From UBA6927 sp022447855 (GTDB lineage: Bacteria; Chloroflexota; Dehalococcoidia; Lucifugimonadales; UBA6927), in contig JAKUTX010000008.1 in assembly GCA_022447855.1 (NCBI GenBank), forward strand, positions 5,059 through 69,058: DNA of 64,000 nt, read 5' to 3'. The notes below the pieces were generated by a model that was not told the DNA's origin, did no database searches, and saw nothing but the letters and a program-made list of their open reading frames with translations. The position numbers were made by a program, and so were the translations under genes. Positions 1-9,064 of this stretch are shown in pieces. Positions within the stretch are counted from its first letter, which is position 1; each line of letters opens with the position of its first letter.

Positions 1-783
1 CATTAATGCTTCTATCATTTCAGCATTTCCTACAGCCATGCCCACTCTCCATCCAGTCATATTAAAACTTTTTGACAAAGAGTGGAATTCCAGTCCAGCT
101 GATTTAGCTCCATCATTTTGCAAAAAACTAACAGGCTTATAATCATCATAGGCAACTTCTGAATAGCATGCATCATGCATTACCGGAATATTATATTTTT
201 GAGAAAAACGAACTACTTCTTCAAAATAGTTCAAGTCTGCAACGGCACCAGTTGGATTGTTAGGGTAATTCAACCACATCACTTTGGCAGCTTCCGAAAC
301 ATCTGAAGGGATTCGTTCCAAATCGGGTAACCATCCATTCTTTTCAAATAAAGGCATCCACTCACACTCCCCCCCTGCAAACCAAGTTCCTACAGAATAA
401 ACTGGATATCCTGGGTCTGGAACCAAGGCAATATCTCCAGGATCAATGAAACAAAGTGAAGCATGACCAATTCCCTCTTTTGCACCTATTAGAGGCAAAA
501 CTTCGGTGTCAGGATCCAAAGAAACAGAAAATCTCTTTTCATACCATTCTGCGATCGCCCTGCGGAATTCTGGCAATCCATCCGTTTCCGGATACCTGTG
601 ATTAGGTGAATCAAGTGCCGTCTTCCTCAACTCATCAATTACAGGTTGAGGAGTCGGTATGTCAGGATCTCCTATTCCAAAGCTCACCACATCAATACCT
701 TGAGCTTTTTTCTCCGCAATTTTCCGGCTTATTTCAACAAATAAATACGGTGGAACTTTATCAATTCTGTTAGCTAATTTCAT
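1..783 (-). CDS. dapL: LL-diaminopimelate aminotransferase, N-terminal part (cut by window edge)
   Basis: PLP-dependent fold-type I aminotransferase that makes LL-diaminopimelate directly from tetrahydrodipicolinate for lysine and peptidoglycan. About 261 codons are visible from the ATG at 781-783; the reading frame is open to the left edge, so the C-terminus is missing. Visible features are the N-terminal RIDKVPPYLF stretch, FGIGDPD, the substrate-side NYPNNPTG motif, and SLSKSFNMTGWR, which holds the Schiff-base lysine. It lies about 100 nt downstream of dapF on the same strand, and dapF acts next in the pathway, which favours DapL over another class I aminotransferase. The exact substrate is inferred from context. 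Confidence 0.85.
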   Translation of the reverse strand, partial: MKLANRIDKVPPYLFVEISRKIAEKKAQGIDVVSFGIGDPDIPTPQPVIDELRKTALDSPNHRYPETDGLPEFRRAIAEWYEKRFSVSLDPDTEVLPLIGAKEGIGHASLCFIDPGDIALVPDPGYPVYSVGTWFAGGECEWMPLFEKNGWLPDLERIPSDVSEAAKVMWLNYPNNPTGAVADLNYFEEVVRFSQKYNIPVMHDACYSEVAYDDYKPVSFLQNDGAKSAGLEFHSLSKSFNMTGWRVGMAVGNAEMIEALM

Positions 784-884
784 GATTCCCCTATCAATAG
801 AAAATAAAACTTAGTTTTAATTCATTACTTAAAATCTCTTATTAAAGAAACATCCTATCCGAGACACAAAGAATCGTAAAGGTC

Positions 885-1745
885 CTACGGCTGTAATAAC
901 CATTCACCTTCGAAAACTGTATCAATAGGGCCTTCCATTTCTACATTCCCTTCACCTGACCATCTAATAATCAAATTACCTCCAGGGAGAGAAACAATCA
1001 CTTCATCATCTACCATCCCAAGTAAATGTGCTACCACTGCTACTGCACATGCGCCTGTACCACAAGCCTGGGTGATTCCAGATCCTCTTTCCCATACACG
1101 AACATCAAGGCTGGTCCTACTGATGAAATTCACTACTTCAAAGTTAACTCTATTTGGAAACATATGATGATGTTCAATAATTGGACCAATATCAAGTAAA
1201 TTAAATTTGTCTATCGGTTCTTCTACAAATGCAACCGCATGAGGATTACCCATAGAAACACAGGAGATTTTTAAATTGTTATGATTTATAACTACTGGAT
1301 ATTCAAGTAATGGCTCATCAGAAGAGAAATTTTCCACCTTGACTGGAACCTGTGAAGGAGACAATACAGGCAATCCCATTGAAACCCGAGCACCAATCAT
1401 ACAATTATGTTTAATGATAGGAAAAACTGAAAGTATCCCTGCTCCAGTTTCAACAACAACTTCCTTTTGTGAAATACTAATTGCTCCACAAGCCTGAGCA
1501 AAACCAACTAAACAGCGTATCCCATTTCCACACATTTCACCTTCACTACCGTCTGAATTAAACATACGCATGCGAATATCCCCAGTTTCGGAGTCTAATA
1601 ACAAAATTAAACCATCCGAGCCCACACCTTTATGCCTATCACTGATATCTATGGAAAGACTACCCCAATTTTCTTCTTGTAAATTTCGAGCGTCTATAAA
1701 CACATAATCGTTTCCGGCACCATGCATTTTGGTAAATTTGATCAA
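885..1745 (-). CDS. dapF: Diaminopimelate epimerase
   Basis: Cofactor-independent epimerase converting LL- to meso-diaminopimelate. The 286-residue length is normal. The two catalytic cysteines are in place: C72 in MCGNGIRC and C228 in ACGTGAC, with the N-terminal signature HGAGNDYV. The start is TTG at 1743-1745, because the family normally begins just before FTKMHG; no better in-frame ATG exists upstream. It follows miaA on the same strand after about 65 nt and precedes dapL, so the end of this operon carries two consecutive steps of lysine synthesis. Confidence 0.96.
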   Translation of the reverse strand: MIKFTKMHGAGNDYVFIDARNLQEENWGSLSIDISDRHKGVGSDGLILLLDSETGDIRMRMFNSDGSEGEMCGNGIRCLVGFAQACGAISISQKEVVVETGAGILSVFPIIKHNCMIGARVSMGLPVLSPSQVPVKVENFSSDEPLLEYPVVINHNNLKISCVSMGNPHAVAFVEEPIDKFNLLDIGPIIEHHHMFPNRVNFEVVNFISRTSLDVRVWERGSGITQACGTGACAVAVVAHLLGMVDDEVIVSLPGGNLIIRWSGEGNVEMEGPIDTVFEGEWLLQP

Positions 1746-1810
1746 ACACCACCACCATGAGTAAAATAGTCACAGTATTTTATCATAAAACACTAAAATC
1801 TCTGAATGAT

Positions 1811-2746
1811 TCAGTCAGATTTATGGCTTAGAATCCAGTTTCTTGCAAATTCAATCGCTAAATCAAACGACTCAGTTGAATCAAACCAGTTTATTCTCTT
1901 ATCATCCAGTCTAAACCAATTATATTGGCCTCTAGCAAATCTATGTGTAGCAAATTTTATCCTCTCCACAGCAGTATCTAATGATAAGTCTCCATGTATA
2001 TAAGATAGTAACTCTCTATATCCTAAACTAGACATCGAGGGCAAATTTTCATCAATCCCATCATTGAGTAATGTTCGAACCTCTTCAATCCAACCAGAAT
2101 TGATCATAAAATCCACCCTTTGATCAATCTTCAAATATAATTGATCCCTGGGTAAAGTTAGTCCCACAATAAGAATCCTATTCCAAGGCTGATCATTAGT
2201 AGAAATAAACCGTCCTTTCTGAGGATGAATTTTAAAAAATTCCTCTTTTTCAATTGCCCTAACAATTCTTCTAGGATTTTTAGGATCAACTTTTTCAAAT
2301 GCATCCATACTCAAATCTTTTAAAATGTCCAACAATTCCTCTACAGAAAATGAATACAATTGGGATCTGCGTTCGTCGTTTGGTGGTACATCAGAAATAT
2401 CCCAATTTTCCAATAAGCCCCAAATATACTGACCAGTACCTCCAACCAATATTGGCAATTTCGATTTAGAAAACACAGCATTGATAGAAATTATGGCATC
2501 ATTCTTAAATTGCGCTAAATTGTATATTTTCTTAGGGTCAACAATATCTACTAAATCATGCTCTATCAATTTTCTAGTATTAATATTGGGTTTAGCAGTA
2601 CCTATATCCAAACCCTTATACACTTGCCTACTATCGGCACTAATAATTTCACCATTCAATTGCGAAGCAAGTTCAATGGAATATTCAGTCTTACCAACAC
2701 TGGTAGGCCCTACTACTACAACTAATGGAAAATCTTTTGTGGTCAC
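1811..2746 (-). CDS. miaA: tRNA dimethylallyltransferase
   Basis: Transfers a dimethylallyl group to the N6 of A37 in tRNAs reading UNN codons. It has the P-loop VGPTSVGKT near the N-terminus, the SADSRQVYKGLDIGTAKP segment and VGGTGQYI, all typical of MiaA, and a normal length of 311 residues. The start is GTG at 2744-2746, whose G is shared with the tpiA stop (TAGTG), so translation is probably coupled. The isoprenoid donor fits the polyprenyl synthetase two genes upstream in the operon. tsaC and mtaB in this window also serve A37 modification. Confidence 0.96.
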   Translation of the reverse strand: MTTKDFPLVVVVGPTSVGKTEYSIELASQLNGEIISADSRQVYKGLDIGTAKPNINTRKLIEHDLVDIVDPKKIYNLAQFKNDAIISINAVFSKSKLPILVGGTGQYIWGLLENWDISDVPPNDERRSQLYSFSVEELLDILKDLSMDAFEKVDPKNPRRIVRAIEKEEFFKIHPQKGRFISTNDQPWNRILIVGLTLPRDQLYLKIDQRVDFMINSGWIEEVRTLLNDGIDENLPSMSSLGYRELLSYIHGDLSLDTAVERIKFATHRFARGQYNWFRLDDKRINWFDSTESFDLAIEFARNWILSHKSD

Positions 2747-3534
2747 TAGACTAAAACATCCGAATCATTTTGTTTGTTAACAATTTTAACAATTTCAGAA
2801 AATAATTTTGCATTTAAACTGTTAGACCCCACTAGTACCCCATCTATCGCAGGAATTGAAACAATTTCCGAAACATTGTCTACAGAAACACTCCCACCAT
2901 AAATCACCCGTATATCATTAGAGAACGTCTCACCAAAAATATCACTAAGAATTCGTCTAATCTGAAATGTGATTTGTTGTAAATAATGTGTTGATGCAGG
3001 GATTCCTGTGCCAACAGCCCACAAGGGTTCATAGGCTACTATTAAAGAGGATACATTAATTTTTTGCGTTTTGGTTAGTATGGAATTGAGTTGATTATCA
3101 ATATATTCAATGGATTTGCCTGAATCATAAACTTCTAGCGGTTCCCCAACACACAAAATTGTATTTAACCCGATAGAATGCGCGCGTATACATCTCTCTG
3201 CAATAGTAGAATCAGTCTCATAATAAAAATTCCTTCGTTCACTATGGCCTAAAATAGTATAATCACAAAATTGTGATAGCATTTCAGCTGAAATTTCTCC
3301 AGTAAATGAACCATTAACATTGTTAGAAATGTTTTGCCCTCCTAACAATAGAGAACTATTCATTTCAGATACAAAAGTCGCTAAAGAGTCTATATATAGG
3401 GATGGAGGGAAAATTACAACTTCAGTTTTTTTTGAAAATTCTGAAGTCATTGCATGAATTTGCGTAAAAATTTCTAGGGCTTCATGGAAATTTAGGTTCA
3501 TTTTCCAATTACCACCAACAAATGGAGTATTCAT
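2746..3534 (-). CDS. tpiA: Triosephosphate isomerase
   Basis: Interconverts dihydroxyacetone phosphate and glyceraldehyde 3-phosphate. The family motifs are complete: GGNWKMN with the active-site Asn and Lys, ILGHSERR with the catalytic His, VAYEPLWAVGTG with the catalytic Glu, and the phosphate-binding YGGSV and GVLVGSNSL. The start is either the ATG at 3534 or a GTG two codons upstream at 3540; the ATG gives the usual N-terminus. It sits between pgk and miaA, overlapping the miaA start by one base. Confidence 0.96.
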   Translation of the reverse strand: MNTPFVGGNWKMNLNFHEALEIFTQIHAMTSEFSKKTEVVIFPPSLYIDSLATFVSEMNSSLLLGGQNISNNVNGSFTGEISAEMLSQFCDYTILGHSERRNFYYETDSTIAERCIRAHSIGLNTILCVGEPLEVYDSGKSIEYIDNQLNSILTKTQKINVSSLIVAYEPLWAVGTGIPASTHYLQQITFQIRRILSDIFGETFSNDIRVIYGGSVSVDNVSEIVSIPAIDGVLVGSNSLNAKLFSEIVKIVNKQNDSDVLV

Positions 3535-3560
3535 AATCACCTATACATATTATAATATTT

Positions 3561-4754
3561 TTATATTTTTAATGCTTCGAGTGCCGGCATTTGTCTTTCG
3601 GATAAAAAGTCTAAGGAAGCCCCTCCTCCGGTAGAAACATGGGAAAACTCTTCTAATAATTGCATTTTTTCAACTATATCAGCTGTAGATCCACCACCAA
3701 CAATCGTGGAAATAGACTGGTTTAGAGAAGAAATTGCTTCTGCAATAGAAATTGTCCCATTACTGAATCTTTCATCCTCATATACACCCATTGGACCATT
3801 CCAAAAAATCGTATTAGCTCTTCTAAGCCTCATAGAGAAGTTTTTTACAGTCTTCGGACCAATATCCATTACCCTACCCTCTTTAGGTATGGATTTAATT
3901 GAGACAATTTTTACATTTTGTTCCTTCTCAGGGATTTCTACTTTAACATCACTAGGTAAAATTAATTCGCATTTTTTTGCATCTAGAGTTTTTAAAAACT
4001 CTTGCAATAGATCCAAACTATCTGCATCTATAATTGACTGCCCTACTTCATATCCTTTTGCTTTCAAAAAAGTTGCTGCCATACCTCCTCCAATCATCAA
4101 ATAATCCGCTTTCTTAGAAATGCTTTCTATTACTTGAATCTTATCAGCAACTTTTGCTCCTCCCATTACAGCTACGAATGGATTTTTCGGTGAAGACATC
4201 AACTTCTGCAACACTTCTATTTCCTGCATCATTAAAAATCCTGGCATAGATGGTAAATAATTTGTTACTCCCACCGTCGAAGCATGGGAACGATGTGCTA
4301 CACCAAAAGCATCATTAACAAACAAATCAGCTAACGAAGCTAAAAAAGAGGAAAATTCATCTGAATTTTCCTCTTCCCCAGGATGGAATCTTAAATTGGG
4401 TAGCATTAAAATTTCACGAGATTTTAACTCCTGAACACACTGGGTCACATGCTCAAAGTCAAAATGCTCTAATTTCTTAACAGATATTCCTAACAAATCA
4501 GAAAATCTATCTACAATAGGTTTTAAATCAAAATCTGTATCATACTTTCCTTTTGGACGTCCAAAATGTGAACACACAATAATTGAACAATCATTATCAA
4601 GCAAATAATTTATTGTAGGAATACTAGAGAGTATCTTTAAATCACTTAACACTTTAGTAGGGCCCATAGAATACGGGACATTAAAATCCACTCGTATCAA
4701 AACTTTCAAGTTTTTAATATTAAAATCAATGAGTCTATTTTTTGGATTCAACAT
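3561..4754 (-). CDS. pgk: Phosphoglycerate kinase
   Basis: Transfers phosphate from 1,3-bisphosphoglycerate to ADP in glycolysis. The 397-residue protein carries RVDFNVP at the N-terminus, the SHFGRPKG and LRFHPGEE segments, VMGGAKVADKI, NGPMGVYE and the C-terminal nucleotide-site GGGSTADIV (many homologues have GGGDS/T). The start is ATG at 4752-4754, 16 nt after the polyprenyl synthetase stop. Together with tpiA it forms a short glycolytic block. No glyceraldehyde-3-phosphate dehydrogenase is seen nearby. Confidence 0.97.
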   Translation of the reverse strand: MLNPKNRLIDFNIKNLKVLIRVDFNVPYSMGPTKVLSDLKILSSIPTINYLLDNDCSIIVCSHFGRPKGKYDTDFDLKPIVDRFSDLLGISVKKLEHFDFEHVTQCVQELKSREILMLPNLRFHPGEEENSDEFSSFLASLADLFVNDAFGVAHRSHASTVGVTNYLPSMPGFLMMQEIEVLQKLMSSPKNPFVAVMGGAKVADKIQVIESISKKADYLMIGGGMAATFLKAKGYEVGQSIIDADSLDLLQEFLKTLDAKKCELILPSDVKVEIPEKEQNVKIVSIKSIPKEGRVMDIGPKTVKNFSMRLRRANTIFWNGPMGVYEDERFSNGTISIAEAISSLNQSISTIVGGGSTADIVEKMQLLEEFSHVSTGGGASLDFLSERQMPALEALKI

Positions 4755-4770
4755 CTAGTATCTCTGGGAT

Positions 4771-5784
4771 TTACTTAATTCCATTATCAATAATATTGTT
4801 AACGTATGAAGATGCGATCTCAAGTTTTTGGCTATCTTCAAAAATTTCCTTTAAACCCTTTTGACACTGGGATTTATAATCCTCTAACAAATTGAAACTT
4901 TGATTTTTTATATCCAAGTCTTCCAATATTTCACGGATTGATACAACATCTGATGATTCTAATACTCGTTTGAAGAAAATATCTCCCAATTTTCTTTTTT
5001 CACTTATTGAAGCCTTCGACATACCTAGAACTACAGGTAGAATTTTCTTTTTATTGAGCAATTCAATATCAGATCCATCTGCCCAAATAATGTTAATATC
5101 TGTTGCAATCTGCAGCGCTATACCAAGGGCATTTCCACAAGATGAAATAACGTTTAATTTCTCAGGGTTATTAGAATTTATAATATATCCTAATTGAAGC
5201 GCACACGAGAAAACCGACCCCAATCGATCGCCAGACATCTGCAAATAATTTTGTATATTCATATCAATTGATTCTTGAGCTTCAAGATCCAAATATCTTC
5301 CCTCACATGCCTTTAAAGTAGCCTGATCCAAAATGCTGAGCATCTGGAAAATATTTTCTGAAGGATATCCATCTTCGTGCATTTGTAATATTGTCAATCG
5401 TGCTAATGCATGGAGACCATCTCCAGCATTGATTGCTTGCGCCGGCCCCCATAACCACCAAACAGTATCGCGACCATTTCTCGATGGATTCCCAGATTGG
5501 ATATCATCATGAATTTGTAAAAATTTGGAAATCATTTCAATAGAAACAGCAGGCTTTATTGCATCCTTAATTTGTCTGGAGGAAGCCAATAAACACAATA
5601 CACCAAAAGGATTGGATATCAGCTCATTACCCTTAAGAACTTCATCATTACCCACTGACAACTCTTCAACAGAATCATTCCATCCCATTTGATATTCAAT
5701 AATTCTATAAAGAGGTAATTCTCTTTCATTAATCAAATCCCGAAGTTTTTGGTCAACAATCTGATTTAAGTCTTCAACGTGCAT
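4771..5784 (-). CDS. Polyprenyl synthetase family protein with altered Asp motifs
   Basis: All-alpha isoprenoid synthase fold, family of geranylgeranyl/farnesyl diphosphate synthases that condense isopentenyl units. The first Asp-rich motif reads HDDIQSGNPSRNGRDTVW around residues 92-109, so the third aspartate of DDxxD is Ser. LWGPAQAINAGDGL follows as in the family. The second motif is QIATDINIIW followed by a shortened ADGSDI and KKKILPVV, so the leading aspartate of DDxxG/D is Thr. Fold assignment is secure. Chain length and even full catalysis are uncertain because both metal motifs deviate. It lies in one operon between tsaC and pgk. Confidence 0.85.
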   Translation of the reverse strand: MHVEDLNQIVDQKLRDLINERELPLYRIIEYQMGWNDSVEELSVGNDEVLKGNELISNPFGVLCLLASSRQIKDAIKPAVSIEMISKFLQIHDDIQSGNPSRNGRDTVWWLWGPAQAINAGDGLHALARLTILQMHEDGYPSENIFQMLSILDQATLKACEGRYLDLEAQESIDMNIQNYLQMSGDRLGSVFSCALQLGYIINSNNPEKLNVISSCGNALGIALQIATDINIIWADGSDIELLNKKKILPVVLGMSKASISEKRKLGDIFFKRVLESSDVVSIREILEDLDIKNQSFNLLEDYKSQCQKGLKEIFEDSQKLEIASSYVNNIIDNGIK

Positions 5785-5794
5785 TCAATTTCCT

Positions 5795-6433
5795 TTATTT
5801 TATAAATCCACTACCTAGGAATTCTTCAAGTTTTGACCTTGGAATTGATGCTTCCCTTAACAAAACCCAAGGTTCAGAAGTAACATCTAAAATAGTCGAC
5901 GGTTGGAATTCTCCTTTTTTAGTTGGATGTTCGACTATAAAATCGATCTCGTCACCAAATTCTTCATATATAGACTTTGGGTCGTTAAATGGAGGTTCTC
6001 CACTCCTATTAACACTCGTCCCTGTGATAGCAGAATTCATCCTTTCAGAAATTGCCCGGGGAATTGGATGGTCAGGTAAACGCAGTGCCACCGAAGGTAA
6101 TCCTCCGCTTACAATTTCTGAAACACCAGGGGTTTTTTTTACAATTAAAGTCAATGAGCCGGGCCAAAATTCATTTACAAGTCCTATGACATCATCATTT
6201 ATTCCATCAGCGTAATCATTAATTTGTTGAACACTGCCTAACAACAGCGGAAGAGCCTGACTTTCACTTCGTCCTTTAATTTGAAAAACTTTTTCTACCG
6301 CGCTATCAATCGAAGACAAAACAGCAAGTCCATATATTGTATCTGTAGGGATAGCAATCAAGCCACCATTTTCAAGAATATTCGCGACTCTATCCAAATC
6401 AAAAAAAATGTTTCGTTCATTGAATCCAGACAT
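5795..6433 (-). CDS. tsaC: L-threonylcarbamoyladenylate synthase (Sua5/YciO/YrdC family)
   Basis: Makes threonylcarbamoyl-AMP from threonine, bicarbonate and ATP, the first step of t6A37 formation in ANN-decoding tRNAs. The 212-residue single YrdC domain shows GGLIAIPTDTIYGLA, KGR near residue 74, LALRLPDHP-type and TGTSVNRSGEPP segments. The C-terminal Sua5 domain is absent, as in short TsaC. It is the first gene of the minus-strand operon, and its ATG is about 90 nt from the divergent guaA start, so the gap probably holds both promoters. Confidence 0.93.
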   Translation of the reverse strand: MSGFNERNIFFDLDRVANILENGGLIAIPTDTIYGLAVLSSIDSAVEKVFQIKGRSESQALPLLLGSVQQINDYADGINDDVIGLVNEFWPGSLTLIVKKTPGVSEIVSGGLPSVALRLPDHPIPRAISERMNSAITGTSVNRSGEPPFNDPKSIYEEFGDEIDFIVEHPTKKGEFQPSTILDVTSEPWVLLREASIPRSKLEEFLGSGFIK

Positions 6434-6520
6434 TCAATTATTACTCCATGAGAGTGTTAGTGTATTATACAATGAATCAATCTCAAACATACTAATCTCA
6501 CAAAGAGAATTTTTAAATCC

Positions 6521-8083
6521 ATGGCTCCGTCAAGATCAACAATTCACAGTGAAACAATCTTCATAATAGACTTTGGATCTCAGTACAGTCACCTGATTGC
6601 GAGAAGAGTAAGAGAACAGAATGTCTATTGTGAAATAATCCCCCACACTACTTCTTGGGAATCAATTGGATCCAATTCTCCAAAAGGAATTATTTTGTCT
6701 GGAGGACCTGCGAGTGTATATGATGATAATTCTCCCCGAGCGCCTGAATGGGTATGGGAGAAAGGAATACCAGTTCTAGGAATTTGCTATGGAATGCAAT
6801 TAATGGCCCACCAATTGGGTGGGAAAGTCCTACCTGCAACAGAAAGGGAATTCGGACATGCAATCTTGAATCAAAACTCTGGAGACAACTTACTGTTTTC
6901 CGAGCTTCCTGATTCACTTCCAGTATGGATGAGTCACGCTGACCGCATCTCACAAACCCCACCTGATTTCCACCCAATAGGCAACAGTGAAAATTCCCCC
7001 ATTGCTGCAATGTCTAATGGTAACAGTATGTATGGAATACAATTTCACCCTGAAGTAGCTCATACTCCTAATGGGTCTCAAATCATTGATAATTTCTTAA
7101 GAAAGATATGCCATTGCGAGGGGTTATGGACAGCCGGAAATTTTATTACTGAAAGTATTCAAAGAATTAAAACTCAAGTCAAAAATGGAAAAGTAATTTG
7201 TGCTCTATCAGGTGGTGTTGATTCTTCAGTTACTGCAGCTCTAATCCACGAAGCAATTGGCAAACAACTACACTGTGTTTTTGTTGATAATGGACTCATG
7301 AGACTTGAAGAACCCGAAAGAGTTATAGATGTGTTCAACCGAAATTTGGATATCCAAATCATCCATTCAAAATCTGCATCTTTATTCCTTTCAGATCTCA
7401 AAGGAGTAACAGATCCAGAACAAAAAAGAATGATAATAGGCAAAAGATTTATCAAGGTTTTCGAAGACGAGGCTACCAAATTAGGCAAAGTTGATTTTCT
7501 TGCTCAAGGAACTCTCTATCCTGACGTAATTGAAAGTGAAACTGCAGAATCAGGAACCTCGGCAAAAATCAAAACCCATCACAATGTTGGAGGACTACCT
7601 GAACACATGGAATTGGAATTGGTTGAACCTCTAAGATATCTATTTAAAGATGAGGTTCGAAAAATTGGATTGGGGCTCGGCCTCCCTGAAGAAATGGTAT
7701 TCAGACAACCATTTCCTGGGCCGGGACTAGCAATCAGAATAATGGGAGAGGTAACAGAAAACAAACTACATACTCTTCGACTTTCTGATTGGGTAGTAAT
7801 GGATGAAATTAAGAACAACAATCTATACAACGAACTCTGGCAAAGTTTTGCAGTTTTACTTGAAACTCGTACAGTCGGAGTAATGGGAGATGAAAGAACC
7901 TACGGAAACGTAGTTGCAATAAGGGCTGTTACAAGCGAAGATGCAATGACATCGGACTGGGCTCGCATACCCAATGATGTTTTAGCAAAAATGAGTAATA
8001 GAATTGTTAACGAAGTCCCCAATGCAACCCGAGTGGTATACGACATTACCAGCAAACCACCTGGAACAATTGAGTGGGAATAA
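6521..8083 (+). CDS. guaA: GMP synthase (glutamine-hydrolysing)
   Basis: Converts XMP to GMP using glutamine and ATP. The N-terminal class I amidotransferase has FGSQYSHLIARRVRE, GGPASVY, the nucleophile in GICYGMQL, and FHPEVAHT. The ATP-pyrophosphatase domain has ALSGGVDSSV. The C-terminal dimerisation domain ends in the conserved KPPGTIEWE, so the protein is complete at 520 residues. The ATG at 6521 has only a weak purine-rich leader (aaagaga). It heads the plus-strand purine cluster and is divergent from tsaC. Confidence 0.98.
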   Translation: MAPSRSTIHSETIFIIDFGSQYSHLIARRVREQNVYCEIIPHTTSWESIGSNSPKGIILSGGPASVYDDNSPRAPEWVWEKGIPVLGICYGMQLMAHQLGGKVLPATEREFGHAILNQNSGDNLLFSELPDSLPVWMSHADRISQTPPDFHPIGNSENSPIAAMSNGNSMYGIQFHPEVAHTPNGSQIIDNFLRKICHCEGLWTAGNFITESIQRIKTQVKNGKVICALSGGVDSSVTAALIHEAIGKQLHCVFVDNGLMRLEEPERVIDVFNRNLDIQIIHSKSASLFLSDLKGVTDPEQKRMIIGKRFIKVFEDEATKLGKVDFLAQGTLYPDVIESETAESGTSAKIKTHHNVGGLPEHMELELVEPLRYLFKDEVRKIGLGLGLPEEMVFRQPFPGPGLAIRIMGEVTENKLHTLRLSDWVVMDEIKNNNLYNELWQSFAVLLETRTVGVMGDERTYGNVVAIRAVTSEDAMTSDWARIPNDVLAKMSNRIVNEVPNATRVVYDITSKPPGTIEWE

Positions 8084-8104
8084 AGTGAATGGAATCTATA
8101 ACTG

Positions 8105-8644
8105 ATGAAAAAAGTATGGATTTTCAGCGGTATCCCAGCATCTGGGAAAACTACTACTGCAAAAGAATTTGCAAAAAAGTTTCCTAAGGCTGCTTTAATA
8201 AGTAGAGATGACTTGCAAGACCAAATTGTCTCAGGCAATGTACGTCCAAATGCTTTGCCAAAAGAAGAAGCTTGTTTCCAGACCGATATGAATATTCGAA
8301 ACCAATGCGCTTTAGCTCAATCCTACCTACAGCATGGTTTTATACCAATATGTGACGATGTGGTAGGAGAAAATCAGTTAGCTATATACAAAGAATTACT
8401 CAAGAATAATCAAATTCATCTTGTTACCCTTAATCCACATTTAGATTTGGCAAAAAAAAGAGATAAACAGAGAAATAATGAATCACGATTTTATTTTCAA
8501 GAAAGCCAAATTAAAAGGGGTGAACTATTACAAAATTTAGTATTAACTGTATCCAATCAAGGTCTATGGATTGACAATTCAACAATATCTGTAGAAGAGA
8601 CCGTTGATTATATACTTAAAAATGTAGAGAAATGTATTGTATAG
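8105..8644 (+). CDS. AAA_33-type P-loop kinase
   Basis: A 179-residue P-loop phosphotransferase with Walker A GIPASGKTTTAKEF at residues about 9-22 and SRDDLQDQI following strand 2, the pattern of polynucleotide/zeta-like kinases (AAA_33). CDDVVGENQ could be the Walker B region. The substrate is not evident; small-molecule or nucleic-acid 5'-hydroxyl kinases share this fold. It starts 21 nt after guaA and precedes a MazG-like gene, so it is co-transcribed with purine genes, which may point to nucleotide metabolism, but this is inference. Confidence 0.75.
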   Translation: MKKVWIFSGIPASGKTTTAKEFAKKFPKAALISRDDLQDQIVSGNVRPNALPKEEACFQTDMNIRNQCALAQSYLQHGFIPICDDVVGENQLAIYKELLKNNQIHLVTLNPHLDLAKKRDKQRNNESRFYFQESQIKRGELLQNLVLTVSNQGLWIDNSTISVEETVDYILKNVEKCIV

Positions 8645-8677
8645 GAATACGTATGAAAAAATTCAATGAGGTTCAAA

Positions 8678-9064
8678 ATGCAGACACTAAGTAAAACAGC
8701 ATTTGCTGAATATATTACTGAAATTGCATTAAGTGTATATGATTTCCACGAACGATTTAATCTTCCTGCAGTAGATTCTTCGAATAATGAAGAATTAGGT
8801 CTTAAAATCCTAAGAGATAGACTTGTATTGTTGAATGAGGAAATTGGAGAACAAGCTTGGGAACTCAATCGCAGTAGATTTAATGAAGCTGTTGAGGAGT
8901 CAGCAGATGTTGCATTCATTGCTATAGGTACATTATGTAGTCTTGGAATATTGGCAAAATCCGCAGCAATTTCTGTTAAAAACAATAACGACTCAAAATC
9001 AAGTTCAACTCATCATATCGATTCAAGATCAGGAAAGCTAATCAAAACCAAAAACCAATCATGA
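8678..9064 (+). CDS. MazG-like nucleotide pyrophosphohydrolase
   Basis: Small all-alpha NTP-pyrophosphatase-type protein. The helix pair LNEEIGEQAWELN and EESADVAFIAIG supplies the EExxE and ExxD metal-binding acidic residues of the MazG/PRA-PH superfamily. The C-terminal 30 residues are Ser/Lys/Asn rich and probably disordered. I take the ATG at 8678, preceded by TGAGG with a 6-nt spacer, rather than the ATG at 8666 that overlaps this site. The stop overlaps the purD ATG (ATGA). The substrate could be a canonical or damaged NTP; it is not a clear HisE. Confidence 0.7.
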   Translation: MQTLSKTAFAEYITEIALSVYDFHERFNLPAVDSSNNEELGLKILRDRLVLLNEEIGEQAWELNRSRFNEAVEESADVAFIAIGTLCSLGILAKSAAISVKNNNDSKSSSTHHIDSRSGKLIKTKNQS

